Origin: Elephas maximus indicus
Taxonomy: Eukaryota > Chordata > Mammalia > Proboscidea > Elephantidae
Direction: 5' to 3'
DNA: 64,000 nucleotides
Assembly: GCF_024166365.1 (NCBI RefSeq)
Contig: NC_064842.1
Location: forward strand, 17,517,001 to 17,581,000
A program made the translations under genes and the position numbers. Position 1 is the first letter of the stretch. Each line of letters begins with the position of its first letter. A model generated the notes under the pieces. That model did no database searches and was not told the DNA's origin. It saw nothing but the letters and a program-made list of their open reading frames with translations. This document shows, in pieces, positions 45,530 through 58,589 of this stretch.

Positions 45530-47900
45530 TGAAGCCCTAGGTAAATGACAGGCAGGCTCTTAGAAAGTTTAGAGGAAGGAAAATTTTATTTACTTGTGGG
45601 AAGAGTATAATGTGTGAATATTTAAGAATATTCAATTCTGGTAGTGAAAAGGAGAGAAACAAGTCGTGAAGATGAAACTAAGTATAGAAGCAAGTAGGTT
45701 GTAAGATGTTAGATACAGAAAAGGTAAGTAGAGCACACATGAGCTAAACATAGAACGAATGAAAAAATGGTGGACCTCCAAACATTTATGACACCATACT
45801 GGAGACACCAAATATTCATGAAACATGTATATTATTTCCCAACTAGAAATCAAGTGCTGAAGCGAGAGAATGTATCTTTTCCTTTTCTTTTTTTTGTGAA
45901 ACCTTTACCACATAACATGGCCCTAGGCATATAATAGGTACTTCATAAATCTTTATTCAAATGAACTGAAATACTAAAGTGTCTCTTTCACTATGTCAAC
46001 TGGGGGGATAGATTTAGGAAAAAAAAAAGGTTATATCACTTAAGACGATGTTTAAAATTTATTTAACAACAAAAAACCCACACATATTATCTGGTAGGAA
46101 ACAGAAATAAAGGGGGAAAGTTCAGAGCGGAGAGTGTTTTTGTCAGTGAAAAATTAAACACGATACAGACAAGTCAGCAAATTCCCAAAAAGGAGCATGA
46201 ATTAGTAAAAAAAAAAAAAAAGGGGGGGCTCTCTCCACTTCCTGACCTAGCAATGTGGGAAAATTTTAAGACTATAATTACAAATCCTTGTTGCCTGTGC
46301 AATGCACATGAAAGGAAAAAAAGTTTAGATAGTCAAAGAAAACAAAGAATGTTTTAATGTTCTACTCCAAAATGGCAATGAGTCAAATGGAATCAGACCA
46401 AGGTCCAATTTACTTTAAGCTAGCCTTTCCATTTTTGTTTCTTCAACTACAATTTTACTTCTTGAAAGGTTCTCCTTCTCACAAACATTCTTAGATTTCT
46501 CCACTATAGACAAATATTAAAAAATAGTTTCACGACCATCAATAAGACAAAATGAACAAATTTTACCTATGAAGACCAATGGAATAAAACTGGTTCCAGT
46601 AAGAATTATGGCCATCTTTACGGGAATTATGAAAATACATTGTTCTGTTAATAGAATGCTCCTAAAATGTTAAAGGTAAAAAGATTAATAGTGGTGTTCC
46701 CTCAGATGCCCAAGTGAAAGCAGAGACAGACCTATAAGAATTTGAATAGTGAATATGAAACAGTGGATGGAACACAGGACATCATCCAGATTACTGGTTT
46801 CACAGGTAACCTTAGCCCAAAGATCAGATCAAAAAGAGTAAGAAATATACAGACACCCAGAGAATGGTCAGAGGGTCTAGAAAGAGAATTGGAATAGGAG
46901 GTAAAAGCAGGAGAAAGAAAAGGCTACAGTCGGGGGAAGGGAGAGGAAAAAAAACAAAGCCATAATAGCACAACAGGATTTGGTTGTACTGTTAAAAATT
47001 TCACGTTACAAGAATGATTAATTTTGAAAATATTTTAACCACAGAAAAAATTTTTTTCACCTGAATGATTGCCTTAGTACACGTTCCTTTCCTAGCTTAA
47101 CTGAAATGTTTACCTTAGCAATCTTCAAAAAAGGTGTCATCGGCAATGTCCCATCGAAAACGAAAAAGAGAGGGCTGGATGGTTTCTAAAAAGGTAAAAA
47201 CCTAATTCAATATTAAAAAAATGTTTTTGAATTCAAAACATGTTAGAACAAGACTTGTGAATGCTTCCACTCTGGCGCTTGCCTATATTTTGAAGCCAAG
47301 TTTCCATGGATCCCTAAAAGCAAAGTTAATGTCCTTTATTAAGCATTTACTGAGTGTCCACAATGTATATACCACCATGCTCAGTGCAGTGTATGTGTTG
47401 GGGGTAGGAAGGGGAATAGGATAAAAAGAATTGAAGTATATTTTATGCCTAAGAGTACTATATTGAAGAAACAAAGCACATGTAAAGAAACAAGCAACAG
47501 TAAAAGGCAAGCTATTAGCAAGGATTGAGAGTAAGGGAAAAGAAGAAAGTGGTAAGACGTAAAATAAAAAATAAATAAATAAAATAAATTGAGCTGCAAA
47601 TACTGAAATCTGCATTCTAACACAAACTCTTGTTAATAACCTGTTTGAAGAACCTGGGGAAGACACTTACCCCTCTGAGCCTCAATTTCTTCAGTAATAA
47701 CTAGTATATTGTGATGTTTTCACTCCCATGTTTACAAACAGAAATGCAAACCTGGGCACTGAAATCCCATATCAGAATGTTGTCTTAAAGTGTCAGTCTT
47801 CATGATATTGAATAGGCTGCTATTATTTTCTTTTAGCTTATCATTACAATGAAAATAGGGAACTGAAAAAATTCTAACAAATGACTTTTTTCTGTATTTT
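45530..47900. other. CNST intron 1, mostly unassigned
   Basis: Possible L2/MIR scraps near 45895-45965, 47335-47410 and 47630-47710 (CCCCTCTGAGCCTCAATTTC). No gene signal. Confidence 0.4.
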
Positions 47901-47902
47901 AA

Positions 47903-48092
47903 AAAATACCTGTTGCCCTGGAGTCAATTCCAATTCATAGCAACACTACAGCACAGGTTACAGCTGCTCCATAGGGTTTTCAAGGCTGTAAATCTTGGTG
48001 GAAGCAGACTGCCATCTTTCTCCCGCAAAGTGGGTTCGAGCCACCTTTTGGTTAGCAGCCATGTGCTTTAACCACTGTACCACCAGGGCTCC
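47903..48092 (-). mobile_element. AfroSINE, full length
   Basis: TGCCCTGGAGTCAATTCCAA, CCATAGGGTTTTCAAGGCTG and GTACCACCAGGGCTCC. TGTATTTTA occurs on both sides (47892-47900 and 48097-48105). Confidence 0.88.
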
Positions 48093-48181
48093 TTTTTGTA
48101 TTTTACACATTCTCTACCATAAACATGTTTTTTTGTCCTGTTGAGGTTTTTAATAACAGCTTTATTTATTTATTTATATCA

Positions 48182-48370
48182 AGAGCCCTGGTGGTGTAGT
48201 GGTCAAGTGCTTAGCTGCTAACCAAATGGTCAGCAGTTCAACCCCACCAGCTGCTCTGAGAGAGACAGACACAGCAGTCTGTTTCTGTAGAGATTACAGC
48301 CTTGGAAACCCCACTCTGTCCTTTAGGGTTGCTATGAATTGGAATCGACTTGACAGCAATGGGTCTGGGT
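48182..48370 (+). mobile_element. AfroSINE, full length
   Basis: AGAGCCCTGGTGGTGTAGTG, CAGTTCAACCCCACCAGCTG and TGCTATGAATTGGAATCGAC. Confidence 0.92.
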
Positions 48371-48419
48371 TCATTGAGAATATACTTCTTATACCATACA
48401 ACTCATCCACGTAAAGTGT

Positions 48420-49420
48420 ACACTTCACAGGTTCTTCCATGTGGTAGCATACAGCAATACTTCATTTACTTTTATTCCCAAATAATATTCCACAGTATGG
48501 GTATACCTCATTTTTTTTTCTAAATTTTATTGATTTTGTTGTTGAGAATACACACAGCAAAACATACACCAATTCAACAGTTTCTACATGTACAATTTAG
48601 TGATGTTGATTACATTCTTCGAGTTGTGCAACCATTCTCACCCTCCTTTTTTGCATCGTTACTCTCTCATAATGTAAACTCACTGCCCACTAAGGTTCCT
48701 ATTTGAACTTTCAAGTTGCTGTTGTCAATCTGATCCCACATAGACAGTTCTTAAGAGAGCATAATGTTCAAGGTAGACCTTTTTGCCTAGTTAAGCTAAA
48801 CTAATGCTTGGTTTTAAGATGACTTCAAGGGATATTTTTGGTTTAATATTTAAGGATTATCTCAGTGCAATAGTTTCAGGAGTTCACTCAGCCCCATGGC
48901 TAACTCTGCAGTCCACGAGAATTCACCCCATTTATTTATCCATTCATCAGCTGACGGACATTTGGTTTGTTTCCACTTTTTGACTATTATGAATAATGCT
49001 GTTATAAATATTCATGTATAAGTTTTTGTTTGAACATCTGTTTTCAATTCTTTTGGGTAGATACCCAGGAGTGGAATGGCTGGGTCATTAGTGCTATTTT
49101 TAACGTTTTAAGGAACCACCAAACTGTTTTCCACAGTAGCTGCACCATTTGACATTCCTGCCAGTAATGTATGAGGGCTACAATTTCTCTATATCCTCGC
49201 CAACACTTGTTATTTTGTTTTTTAATATCCATTCTAGTGTGTGTGAAGTGGTGTCTCACTGTGGTTTTGATTTGCATTTTCCTGAAGGCTAATGACGCTG
49301 AGCATCTTTTCTTGTGTTTATTTTCCATTTATCTTCTTTGAAGAAATGTCTATTCAGGTCCTTTGTGCTTTTTTAAATTGGATTAGTTTCTTTTATTATT
49401 GAATTGTAAGAGTAACATAC
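48420..49420 (-). mobile_element. L1 3' portion, interrupted by another retroelement
   Basis: CAAATAATATTCCACAGTAT precedes the interruption. TTATTTATCCATTCATCAGC and GATACCCAGGAGTGGAATGG follow it, and the two parts rejoin as continuous L1 sequence (reverse orientation). Confidence 0.75.
48512..48925 (-). mobile_element. Unclassified retroelement inserted in the L1, with poly(A) tail
   Basis: It starts with a T run (a poly(A) tail on the minus strand), then GTTGTTGAGAATACACACAG, CAACAGTTTCTACATGTACA, AGTTGTGCAACCATTCTCAC, and ends near CCACGAGAATTCACCCC. A related fragment is at about 75-150. It has no tRNA head and no long ORF. Confidence 0.6.
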
Positions 49421-49810
49421 ATTAATTTAACACTCAGAAAATCTTTTCTAAAAGCATCAAACATAATATATATATATATTTTAACTCACTGACTTCTACT
49501 GAGTTAATACAGTGAGGGCAGTGTTAGTGGAGAATCCTTCCCCATTCCTGATGTGCTCCTTTCCTCATTCACCTCTGGGAAGGTGGAGTGATTTATCTGA
49601 TTGGTAAATGCGGTGGTATCTAGGCTTGACTGGCTCAGCCACCTTCTTTCTCCTTTGAGAACACACTCTGCTCTGCTATGCCATTTTACCTGGGCAGGCC
49701 TCCTGTAGGAAAAGGCATGAAAGAAATGAGATTAAATCATAAGAAGGACAATTAGATAGATGGAAAAGAAGGGTAGGTGGGGTAAAACAGGAACTTCAAT
49801 ATAGGCCCTA

Positions 49811-50225
49811 TTAAGGATTGAACTGTGCCCCCAAGAAACGTATGTTGAAGTCCTAGAGCCTGTGCCTGTGAACGTGATCTTGCCTGGAAAGGGTTTTTCT
49901 TTTGTCATGTTAATAAGGTCATGCCAGAGTAGGATGGGTCCTAAACCTAATCCTTTCTGAGTGGTGTCTTATAAAGGGGAATACACGCAGAGAGAGACAC
50001 ACACAGGGGAAGATGCCACTGAAGACTGAGATAGACACATCCACAACTCCAGGAATGCCAAGGATTGCTGGCAGTTACTAGAAGCTGAAAGAGTAAAAGA
50101 AGGACTTTTCCCTAGAGCCTATACCCTGAATTCAGACTTTTAGCCTCCAAAATTGAAAGACAATAAATTCGTGCTCTTCAAAGCCATTCACTTAGTGATA
50201 TTCTCTTATGACAACACCTCATGTA
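49811..50225 (+). mobile_element. MLT1-type LTR
   Basis: AAGGATTGAACTGTGCCCCC, AGAGAGACACACACAGGGGA, ATGCCAAGGATTGCTGGCAG and TTCAGACTTTTAGCCTCCAA in the MLT1 order. Confidence 0.75.
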
Positions 50226-50323
50226 ATAAATATGCTTTTTTTTTCTTTTAGAAAATCTGTTTGTCCACCATTTTGATGGACACCCATTGCTTTAGAACTC
50301 TTAACTATTTTAGAACATAATTA

Positions 50324-50502
50324 CCAGCTGACACTGAGATGACTCCAACTCATGGTGACCCCATGTGTGTCAGAGTAGAACTGTGCTCCAAAGCGTTTTC
50401 AATCACTGACTTTTTGGAAGTAGACTGCTAGGCCTTTCTTCCGAGGAGCCTCTGGATGAACTCCAACTTCCAACCTTCCAGAACTTTCCACTATATGTTT
50501 CC
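50324..50502 (-). mobile_element. AfroSINE, second subfamily
   Basis: GTGACCCCATGTGTGTCAGA, GTAGAACTGTGCTCCAAAGC and GGCCTTTCTTCCGAGGAGCC. It shares diagnostic differences with 57213-57413 (CCCATGTGTGT, CTTCTGAGGCACCTCTGG). Confidence 0.8.
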
Positions 50503-50504
50503 TG

Positions 50505-52735
50505 AACCCTAAGTAAAAAGGGAGCATTTAACCTTCCGGTAAAATGAATAAAACAAAATTCTATACAGTATTTACTGAATTAATTATAAATTAAACTAAC
50601 CAAGAAAATTTTTATACATGTTTCTTTCCCAGTGTAACAAAAATTAAAACAAATCCACAAAAAGCCATCTAAGACATTAAGAAGTATACGGACTTAAAAC
50701 AGAAGAAAAAAATATTTTGGTGGACTTGTATTTTTCATCAAATGTTTTCTCGAAAGGGCTTACAGTATTTTTTTCATAAATACATACCCAAGTAAATAAC
50801 ACACCCACACATATAATGCACAGAAATGATGAAATCAGTAAAACAGTCTCGCGTTACACACACGGTATTTGCATAAACATACGGTATATGACGTCCTCTG
50901 TGTGGGCACTTCTACGGCATTTCCCACAGAGCTTAGTATAATGCTGATCAGGTATGAGGCTCAAAAAGTAGCCAGTAAGCTGACAGGAACTAATGTCAGG
51001 TTCAGAGTCACAAATTTCAAATTATTCACCAAAAATGGCAGGTTTTCTTACATATGTATATTTTAATGCCTAGATTCTTAAAGATTATCATTAAATTAAG
51101 AATTCAAGTGGGATAAAGGGCTTAATATTCCATATACCATTGAACATAATTTTAACTCTATTTTTAAATTATAAAACCTAAGCCAGGAGGCTCTCTAGCT
51201 TACTTTTACTCTTCTTTTGAACAAGGAGCAAAAACTCATTAAGTCTATCAATTTAGAAGTTATGAAATTTCGAAAAGGGTGTGGGCTGATTTTACTTTTA
51301 ATTAAGGCCCTCGTTGTCTCATGTATCTCTTTCAATCTATCCTGTGTACTAGAGGCAGAAAACACTACCTTTTTGTTTTATGTAATAAAAACAGGGATTT
51401 GATATACCTGTTGAACGAATAATTCTTCAGGACTCAAAAACCTATGACCGCATCCTACTGTCTGCACAAAACTAGCGAGTGTCACCCAGGCTTAAGATGT
51501 TTTTCTCGAGCATCAAATCAAACAATCTGTTCAACTCAGATAAGTCTCAACATCTCCAACATCCCACTAACAACATCCCATCATCTGGCTCTAAACTCCT
51601 ATTCTTCGATCACTCTTAGTCCCTTACTGCCATTACTCAAGCTGTTTAACCATACTGAGAACTCCAGGCTCCTGACTCTTTTACCGTATCAGTCAACGTC
51701 CTCCTGCTTTACTTCCTTTCATATCTAACGCTGAACCCGTGTATCACCTTTAGGTATTTCCTTAGTCCTCTTATACTTCTTCTGCACCCACCTTACAAAC
51801 CCTCGACCTGGTCAACCTAACCTCTTTCTCTGCTTTTACATCCAAGCTGCTGCTACTAATGAAAATCACAACTGTACAGACGGGTAACTGTAAAAGCAGT
51901 TTCTATCCAGCCTCAGCTGGAGTTCTCAATGCTGGCCAGGCATCCTTCCTCATAACCAGGGCCTCATCCCTCCAAAGCTATTCTAAACCTTCCCCAGCCT
52001 CCAGTCAGGTTCTTATCCCTATCTCAGCAGATAGCCTCACCTGTGCCACATGTAAATAGAAGTTACCAGAGGTTAATTGGTAACCAGTATTTTCCTTTCT
52101 TATCTCAGTAGAAGGATGTCTCTGCCTCCTGTTCAAAGTAAATCTTTCCAGCATATCTAGTTTCTTATCACTTTGTATTTCTTCAGGGAGTGTGACTGTA
52201 TCATCGACCTGTCTATGGACCCATTTCTCTCACTGGACAGGGTGTCCTTATAAAAGGCTGGTGTTCTTTACCCTAGCCCCAAGTCTTTGAACAACTCTTT
52301 GGGCTTCAGGAAAAACTCAACTACCACAAGAACTTATCACCTGCCTATAAAATGCACAGAGGGAAAGCAAAGGGTAAAAACCAAATAAAGTCTCCTTTAA
52401 GGAACTAGAAAATAATTTCTAAAAGTTATAAAGTAATACATTTGTAGGAGATTTGTTTTTTAAAAGAACCAAGTGTTTAATAAACCATAGTCTGCTATGG
52501 TTCTTCAGAAGAATAGGAAACAAACAAAAACAAAGGGTGAGGGGAAATGGGCCCTCTGGATTACTAGTCACACACTTAGAAGAGCTACAGCACAACAGAA
52601 ACCCTCATCAAAGGTTATACAAAGTATATAGTTTTATACAAAGTTTTAGACAAGTACATAAAAGCTTTGGTTTAGCACAGGCATTATTTCCTCAAGCCTA
52701 CATAAGTTTTCTGGAGTAAAGGAAGCTCAGAGTTG
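50505..52735. other. CNST intron 1, unassigned
   Basis: 51440-52330 is less AT-rich, with short pyrimidine-rich runs, but no family or coding match was seen. Confidence 0.35.
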
Positions 52736-52739
52736 GTTC

Positions 52740-53060
52740 GCTTGTTTGTTTAATTGAGATAAAATTCTGACAACATAAAATTGACCGTTTTAGCCATTTC
52801 CAGGCGGCAGTCCCAACATCCCTCTCCCAAGGTCCTAGCAATCACTGATCTGCTTTCTGTCTTTATAGATCTGCCTATTCTGGGCATTTCGTATAAATGG
52901 AAACAACTAAGATGTGACTTTTTGTGCCTGGCTTCTTTTACTTAGTATCATGTTTTCAAGGCTCACCCATGTTGTAGCAGGTATCAGTACTTTACTCCTT
53001 CTTATGGTTGAATAATATTCCATTGTGTGGATGTACCAAAGCCCGACATTTGCTCGTAAG
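52740..53060 (-). mobile_element. L1 3' region fragment
   Basis: TTAATTGAGATAAAATTCTG, TTCTGGGCATTTCGTATAAA and GAATAATATTCCATTGTGTG. Confidence 0.75.
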
Positions 53061-53184
53061 TTTTTTGCACGTATAGGTACAGACTCTGAGGCTTTCAGAG
53101 AAGGCAAGCCTTATACACCAAGGTCCCCAGATTTTCCCCAGGCAAAGAGAGAAAGGGAGAATAAAACCCTGGAGGCATCATGAC

Positions 53185-53577
53185 TGTCTTGGTTTTCTAG
53201 TGCTGCTATAAAAGAAACACCATAAGTCGGTGGCTTTAAAAAACAAATTCATTTTCTCAACAGTTTAGGAGGCTAGAAGTTTAAATTCAAGCTGCCAGCT
53301 CTAGGGGAAGGCTTTCTCTCTGTCGGCTCTGGAGGAAGGTCCTTGTCTCTTTTATGCTTCTGTTCCTCCCCTCCTTTGTAATCTTCACGTGGCCAGCATC
53401 TATCTTCCCCCATCTTTGCTCATTTATATCTCAAAAGAGATCGACTTAAAACACACCCTACACTAATTCTGCCTCATTAATACAAGAAAACCCACTCCCG
53501 AACAGGATTACAAGCATAGGAACAGGGATTAGGACTTACAACACATACTCTGGGGGGACACAAATCAATCTATAACA
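53185..53577 (-). mobile_element. Solo MaLR-type LTR (393 bp)
   Basis: TGTCTTGGTTTTCTAGTGCT at one end, GGGGGGACACAAATCAATC and TATAACA at the other. The flanks ATGAC and ATAAT match only partly. Confidence 0.8.
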
Positions 53578-53969
53578 ATAATTTAAATCTACATAACTAT
53601 AATCAATCAAGAGGCCACTTCATATAATAAAACTAATCTCCTGAATTACATAATTTTTTATTTTAGGTTAATTTGAACAGATCTTTTTTAGCTAATGATA
53701 ATGTAAGGGTTGATGGAAATAAGACCTATTAAATCAATTTTAAGACGAGTTCAAAAATAACTAAGACAAACCATTTTTTTCTTTCCTTACTCACAAAACA
53801 TTTATCATATTAGTAAAATAGGACTTTGCTTCTAATTTTGGCTCTCCACAGTGCTTACCTAAAGCTAAATGTATAACTCTAATTGGCATGGCAAAGAACT
53901 CAACAACAAATTTTTTAAAGAATAGGTGAAGCTATATAATAAACCACATAGGAGGCACACTCATGGATA

Positions 53970-54790
53970 TTTTTTAGACTTAACCAAACACCTTGCAAGT
54001 TTGGTTTCCTGGGTTTGAAGGCTTAGGACATAGTCTTGTGGGACAACTCAAGTCAATTGGTATAATATAGATCATAAAGTTTATGCTCTACATCCTACTT
54101 TGGTAAGTACAGTCTGGGGTCTTAAAAGCTTGCAAGCAGCCATCTAAGATACAACCATTGGCCTCTACTCATCTGCAGCAAAACTGAAGGTAAACCAGAC
54201 TCAGAGAAGAAGCCAGTCTACAAGACTAATGGTCTACTGGAACCATGGCCACATTTACCCTGAGAGCAGAAGAACTAGATGGTGCCCAGCTACTACTACC
54301 AACGGTTCTGAGTAGGGCCATAATAGATGGATCCTCATAGAACAGCGGGAAAATGTGGGAACAGAACTTAAATTCTTAAAAAGTCCAGACTTACCGGACT
54401 GACAGGGATGAGAGGACTCCCCGAGACTATCGCCCAAAGATACTATTCAAACCTTGAACTGAAACTAGCCCCTGAGGTTACCTTTCAGCTAAACAACAGG
54501 GTGGCTCATAAAATAAAGAATATAACCCATGAGCACTGTGCTCCTTTAAAAAAATCATCTATATGAAACCAAATGGTCAACAATTACCCTAAAGCAAAGA
54601 TAAGAAGGTAAGGGGGCAGAGAAACTAGATTACTGGAAACGGAACAACCAGAACGGAATTAATGAGAATGGTTGACACATTGTGAAAAATGTAACCAATG
54701 TCACTGAATAATGTGTGTTGAAATTGTTAAAGGGAAACCTAATCTGTTCTGTAAACTCTCACTGAGAACACAATATTATCTTAAAAAAGA
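53970..54790 (+). mobile_element. L1-type 3' UTR, second long copy of the 14617-15440 sequence
   Basis: Colinear with 14617-15440 over about 820 bp, sharing GCAGCCATCTAAGATACAAC, AAAAAGTCCAGACTTACCGG and GGAAACGGAACAACCAGAAC; roughly four in five bases agree by eye. Confidence 0.7.
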
Positions 54791-54794
54791 AAAC

Positions 54795-55975
54795 AGGTGA
54801 AACAAAAGGAGCTTAGGAATTAGCTTGCAATATGTTGAAGAAAATAAAGTCTGATGACTTAACTTAGATTATCATGAATGGTTATAAATAAATAATTTTG
54901 GGGAAACTAAATTTCATAACTTTCTAATTAGCCTAGTTTCTACAAACTTCTAATCCTCTGCATCTGAGTTGAATTTGAAGGAGGAAATCATGTTGGTCAC
55001 TTGGCATGAATCCTTAGAAGACCCAACTTAAAGAAAACTTTTTCATACTCCACAAGTGAAAAAAGAAAAAAATCTAAAATAATCTGTGTTGTTTCAAGAG
55101 TTAAAAACAAATTATTAGGCTTCAATAAATAAAATACATTTTCACAAAAGTCCTCAATGAAAAATCTTTAACAATGTTTTCTAGTCCATCTAAAGATTCC
55201 TTTTGAGATTTAGTTGTATAGTGATAATAATATCTGCAAAAAAGAAGGACAATGCATACATAAAATCAAAATAAAGGTGCTATACTCTGAAATAGCCACG
55301 GACAACAGTATTGGAATTCCTAAAATCTCCTAGAAACTGTCAATTAAAATGTCAATAAATAAAGGTGGCTAACAGTATAACTTACTGCTTTAGAATTCTT
55401 CCTAGAGAGTCTGAGGGAAAAATAATCCTGATTTGTCAGTATTTTGACAGGCACACAGTATCTTTCCTCCCCACGTGGCTACTGATGATGAAAAACGCGA
55501 AATCTTAAAAGATGGCGGGGTATAGTGGTATGATGGCAAATATTTCATCTCCAAAAAGGCTCATGACCAGAAACTCAAAACTTAAAACAATTTAAGCAAT
55601 CGCAAGCTTTTCTAAGACTTCAGTTTTTTAAATGGTGTTTCTTTAAAGAATACTAGGAACGAACTATTGTAATGGCTGAAAAACAAAATTATTCCCTGGT
55701 TGAAAGGAAATGCAGTTTCCCCCACAGGAAGGAGTCCTAAGTAGAGGAAGTCCGTATTCGTGCAAATCTTCAAGGCCCTAAACTGAAGAGAATGCTCCAT
55801 AACAGAACCAAAACACACATTTATCAAAAGTATAATTTCTCAATAAACATATAATCTTTGAACAGCCACCAGAGTTTATAAGGGCTTAAAAAAAAAACGA
55901 AAATTAGCAGAGTATGTCATTCTTCTTCAAACAGCTAAAATTAAAATTTCCTAAGACAAATTTGTAGAAACCAGT
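54795..55975. other. CNST intron 1, unassigned
   Basis: AT-rich; a YY1-like AAGATGGCGG at 55509-55518 is the only motif noticed. Confidence 0.35.
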
Positions 55976-55979
55976 TTTT

Positions 55980-56100
55980 CTTTTTTTTTAATTGTGCTTT
56001 AGGTGAAGGTTTACAGGGCAAATTAGTTTACCATTCAATAGTTTATACAAAAATTGTTCCATGACATTGGTTGTAGTCACCACAACGTGTCAGCACTCTC
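55980..56100 (-). mobile_element. L1-type 3' end, short inverted copy
   Basis: TTGTGCTTTAGGTGAAGGTT, TTACAGGGCAAATTAGTTTA and CCACAACGTGTCAGCACTCT mirror the last 110 bases of 14617-15440. Confidence 0.65.
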
Positions 56101-56152
56101 CTCGTTACTACCCTGAGTTTCTCATTTTCATTTATCTCGTTTTCCTGCCTGT

Positions 56153-56700
56153 GATGGTTAAGGTTGTGTGTCAACTTGGCTGAGCCATGATTCTCAGTGG
56201 TTTCATAGTCATAGGATGGTGTGACCCTGATGAAATTTGATATTATGTGATCACCTCCATGATGGGATCTGCTGAGAGTAGCCAATAAGTTGAAAGGGAC
56301 TTTCCTCGGGCACGTGGCTTGCACTGACTGTAAGTGGCTATTCTAGCAAGGCTTGTGGGCTTCTGCTCCTTCTGGATCCTGCAGCTGGCTCCTGTTCATC
56401 AGACCTCTTGTTCTCGGGACCTGAGCTAGCAGCTTACCCATGGTCTTGCCTGCCTATATTTGGGATTTGTCAATATTCACAGCCTGTAAGCAAGAGCCCT
56501 GCTCTCCAACCTGCTGATCTTGGGTTCGACAGCCTCTGTGGTGATTGCATCAGGAGAAGCCTCTATCCTGACCCATGGACGTTTAGACATTCCAGCCTCT
56601 ACATCCCCATGAGCCATTTCCTTGATATAGATCTCTCTACATATATTTATATGCTTTACTGGTTTTGCTTCTCTAGAGAACCCAGCCTAAGACGCTGCCC
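56153..56700 (+). mobile_element. Old LTR-like dispersed repeat, family not named
   Basis: GTGATGGTTAAGGTTGTGTG, TCAACTTGGCTGAGCCATGA at the left and GGTTTTGCTTCTCTAGAGAA, CCCAGCCTAAGAC at the right are a known mammalian repeat layout that I could not name. Confidence 0.55.
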
Positions 56701-57212
56701 CTTTCTGCCTCCTCATCTTTGCTTTTGGGCATATGTTGTCCCTTCAGTTTCATATGGATGATCATTCTAAGGGACATTTTCCCCACATGTGTTATTGTTT
56801 ATTTATAGGCCTGTCTACTATTTGGCTGTAAGGTGATCTCCAGGAATGGCTTCAGTTAAACCAGTCTATTTTTTTTCTTACCCAACCAAAATGGTGTCAA
56901 ATAGACAGCAATCTAGATTTAAACACAAATGAAAATACTATATCTTCCTATATGACACGTGTACATCACTCAGGAAACAAACATTAACTACTTCCTCAAT
57001 TCTGTGTTTGATCTTCTAATACTCCACATACAGTTTATGCTATACCATATTTATAGTGGCCAGATTTTACAGAGGGAGTTTGTTTACTAATCAATTTAAA
57101 ATTTCTTTATACCATAAAGGTTAGGGAGGGGACATGTTTCTTGTATTAAATTTCACTGGATATTTTTTACATTAACTGTAAAATGTAACACTGGAACTAA
57201 AATAGTGTTTAA

Positions 57213-57413
57213 AACCAGTTTGTCATCAAGTCGACCTGACTGATGGTGACCCCATGTGTGTTGGAGTAGAACTGCGCTCCACAGGGTTTTCAATGGTTGA
57301 TTTTTCAGAAGTAGATAGCCTAGCCTTTCTTCTGAGGCACCTCTGGGTAGACTCAAACCTCCAGCCTTTTGGTTAGTAGCTGAGCATGTTAACCATTTGT
57401 ACCACCCAGGGAC
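57213..57413 (-). mobile_element. AfroSINE, second subfamily, with target duplication
   Basis: AAATAGTGTTTA and AAAGTAGTATTTA flank it. GTGACCCCATGTGTGTTGGA and CCTTTCTTCTGAGGCACCTC are subfamily features shared with 50324-50502. Confidence 0.85.
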
Positions 57414-57634
57414 AAAGTAGTATTTAGGGAAATTTATTATTAAATTACAAGAGTCAAGACAAGAACAACGGCAAGTCTGATCCCCACTAAGGTCAGTTTG
57501 CACCCAACAGGTGCAAAAAGTTCTAACATCTCTGAACAAGAGATGGTTCCTTACAATTCATCACTTCAGTTGCAAAACAACTTAAAACACATATCTCAAC
57601 ATAATGCCAGTAGTTTTATACACAAACTGCCATA

Positions 57635-57839
57635 TTTTCTTTTGTTGTTGTTGTGTGCCATCAAGTCGAATCCCCTATACCACCATACCCACAGTCATCT
57701 AGTTGATTCTGACACATAGCAACCCTACAGGGTGAAGTAAAACTACCCCATAAGGTTTCCAAGGAGTGGCTGGTGGATTCGAACTGTCAGCCTTCTGGTT
57801 AGCAGCCAAGCTCTTAACCACTGCACCACCAGGGCTCCT
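57635..57839 (-). mobile_element. AfroSINE, first of two at one target
   Basis: GTTGTTGTTGTGTGCCATCA tail, GTGGCTGGTGGATTCGAACT and CACTGCACCACCAGGGCTCC head. Flanked by AAACTGCCATA and AAACCGTCATA. Confidence 0.9.
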
Positions 57840-57850
57840 AAACCGTCATA

Positions 57851-58011
57851 AACCAAATCAAACTCACTGCCGTCAAGTCAATTCTGACTCAAATCAACCC
57901 TACAGGACAGAGTAGAACTGCTCCATAGGGTTTCCATGAAGTGGCTGGATTCAAACTGCCAACCTTTTGGTTATTAGCTATAGCTCTTAACCACTCCACC
58001 ACCAGGGCTCC
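57851..58011 (-). mobile_element. AfroSINE, second of two at one target
   Basis: GCCGTCAAGTCAATTCTGAC tail and CACTCCACCACCAGGGCTCC head. Flanked by AAACCGTCATA and AAACCACCATA. Confidence 0.9.
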
Positions 58012-58589
58012 AAACCACCATAAGCAAATGTTATTCTTTTGCTATCACTGAAGCTCCCAGTGTTTTGGAGCTATAAAATATGCCCTCTTCCTTTCCAATT
58101 TTTGCTAGAAATATTTGATCATGCCTTTTACAAGAAACACTATGATACAAAGATGCACATCACAAAGCTCTTAGCTATACCAGAAGGAAAATAACTACAA
58201 CAGCAGGTGCTCTACCTGTTGGCAATAAAGTCCAATCTTCTCTCAGGTCCTCATGTTCTCCCTACTTAATGCCCAAAGATTTAATTGACAGCGACTCACA
58301 CAGTGACTTCATGCACTGTTGACACGCAAAGGTAAATAACTGAAACAATGACACCCCAGGAAATGACTGAGCGCTGGATTCACCTTATGACCTGTCACTA
58401 AACAAGCACTGGGCACCTGTTTATCCTCCTCAGCATTAACACAGTCACACAAAGAGGAAGAGACTTTTTGGAATGCCCTTCCTACACAGGAACTTTTCAG
58501 TTTCAAAACCGCAGAACTTCAGAAAAATGATCTTTGAATTTACCCCACAAATCAGACTTTCAGGGTAGTATGGCATCACATTGTAATCC

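Noticed and set aside
48990-49330. 94-codon minus-strand open frame
   Set aside because: It falls within L1 3' sequence whose surrounding frames are broken.
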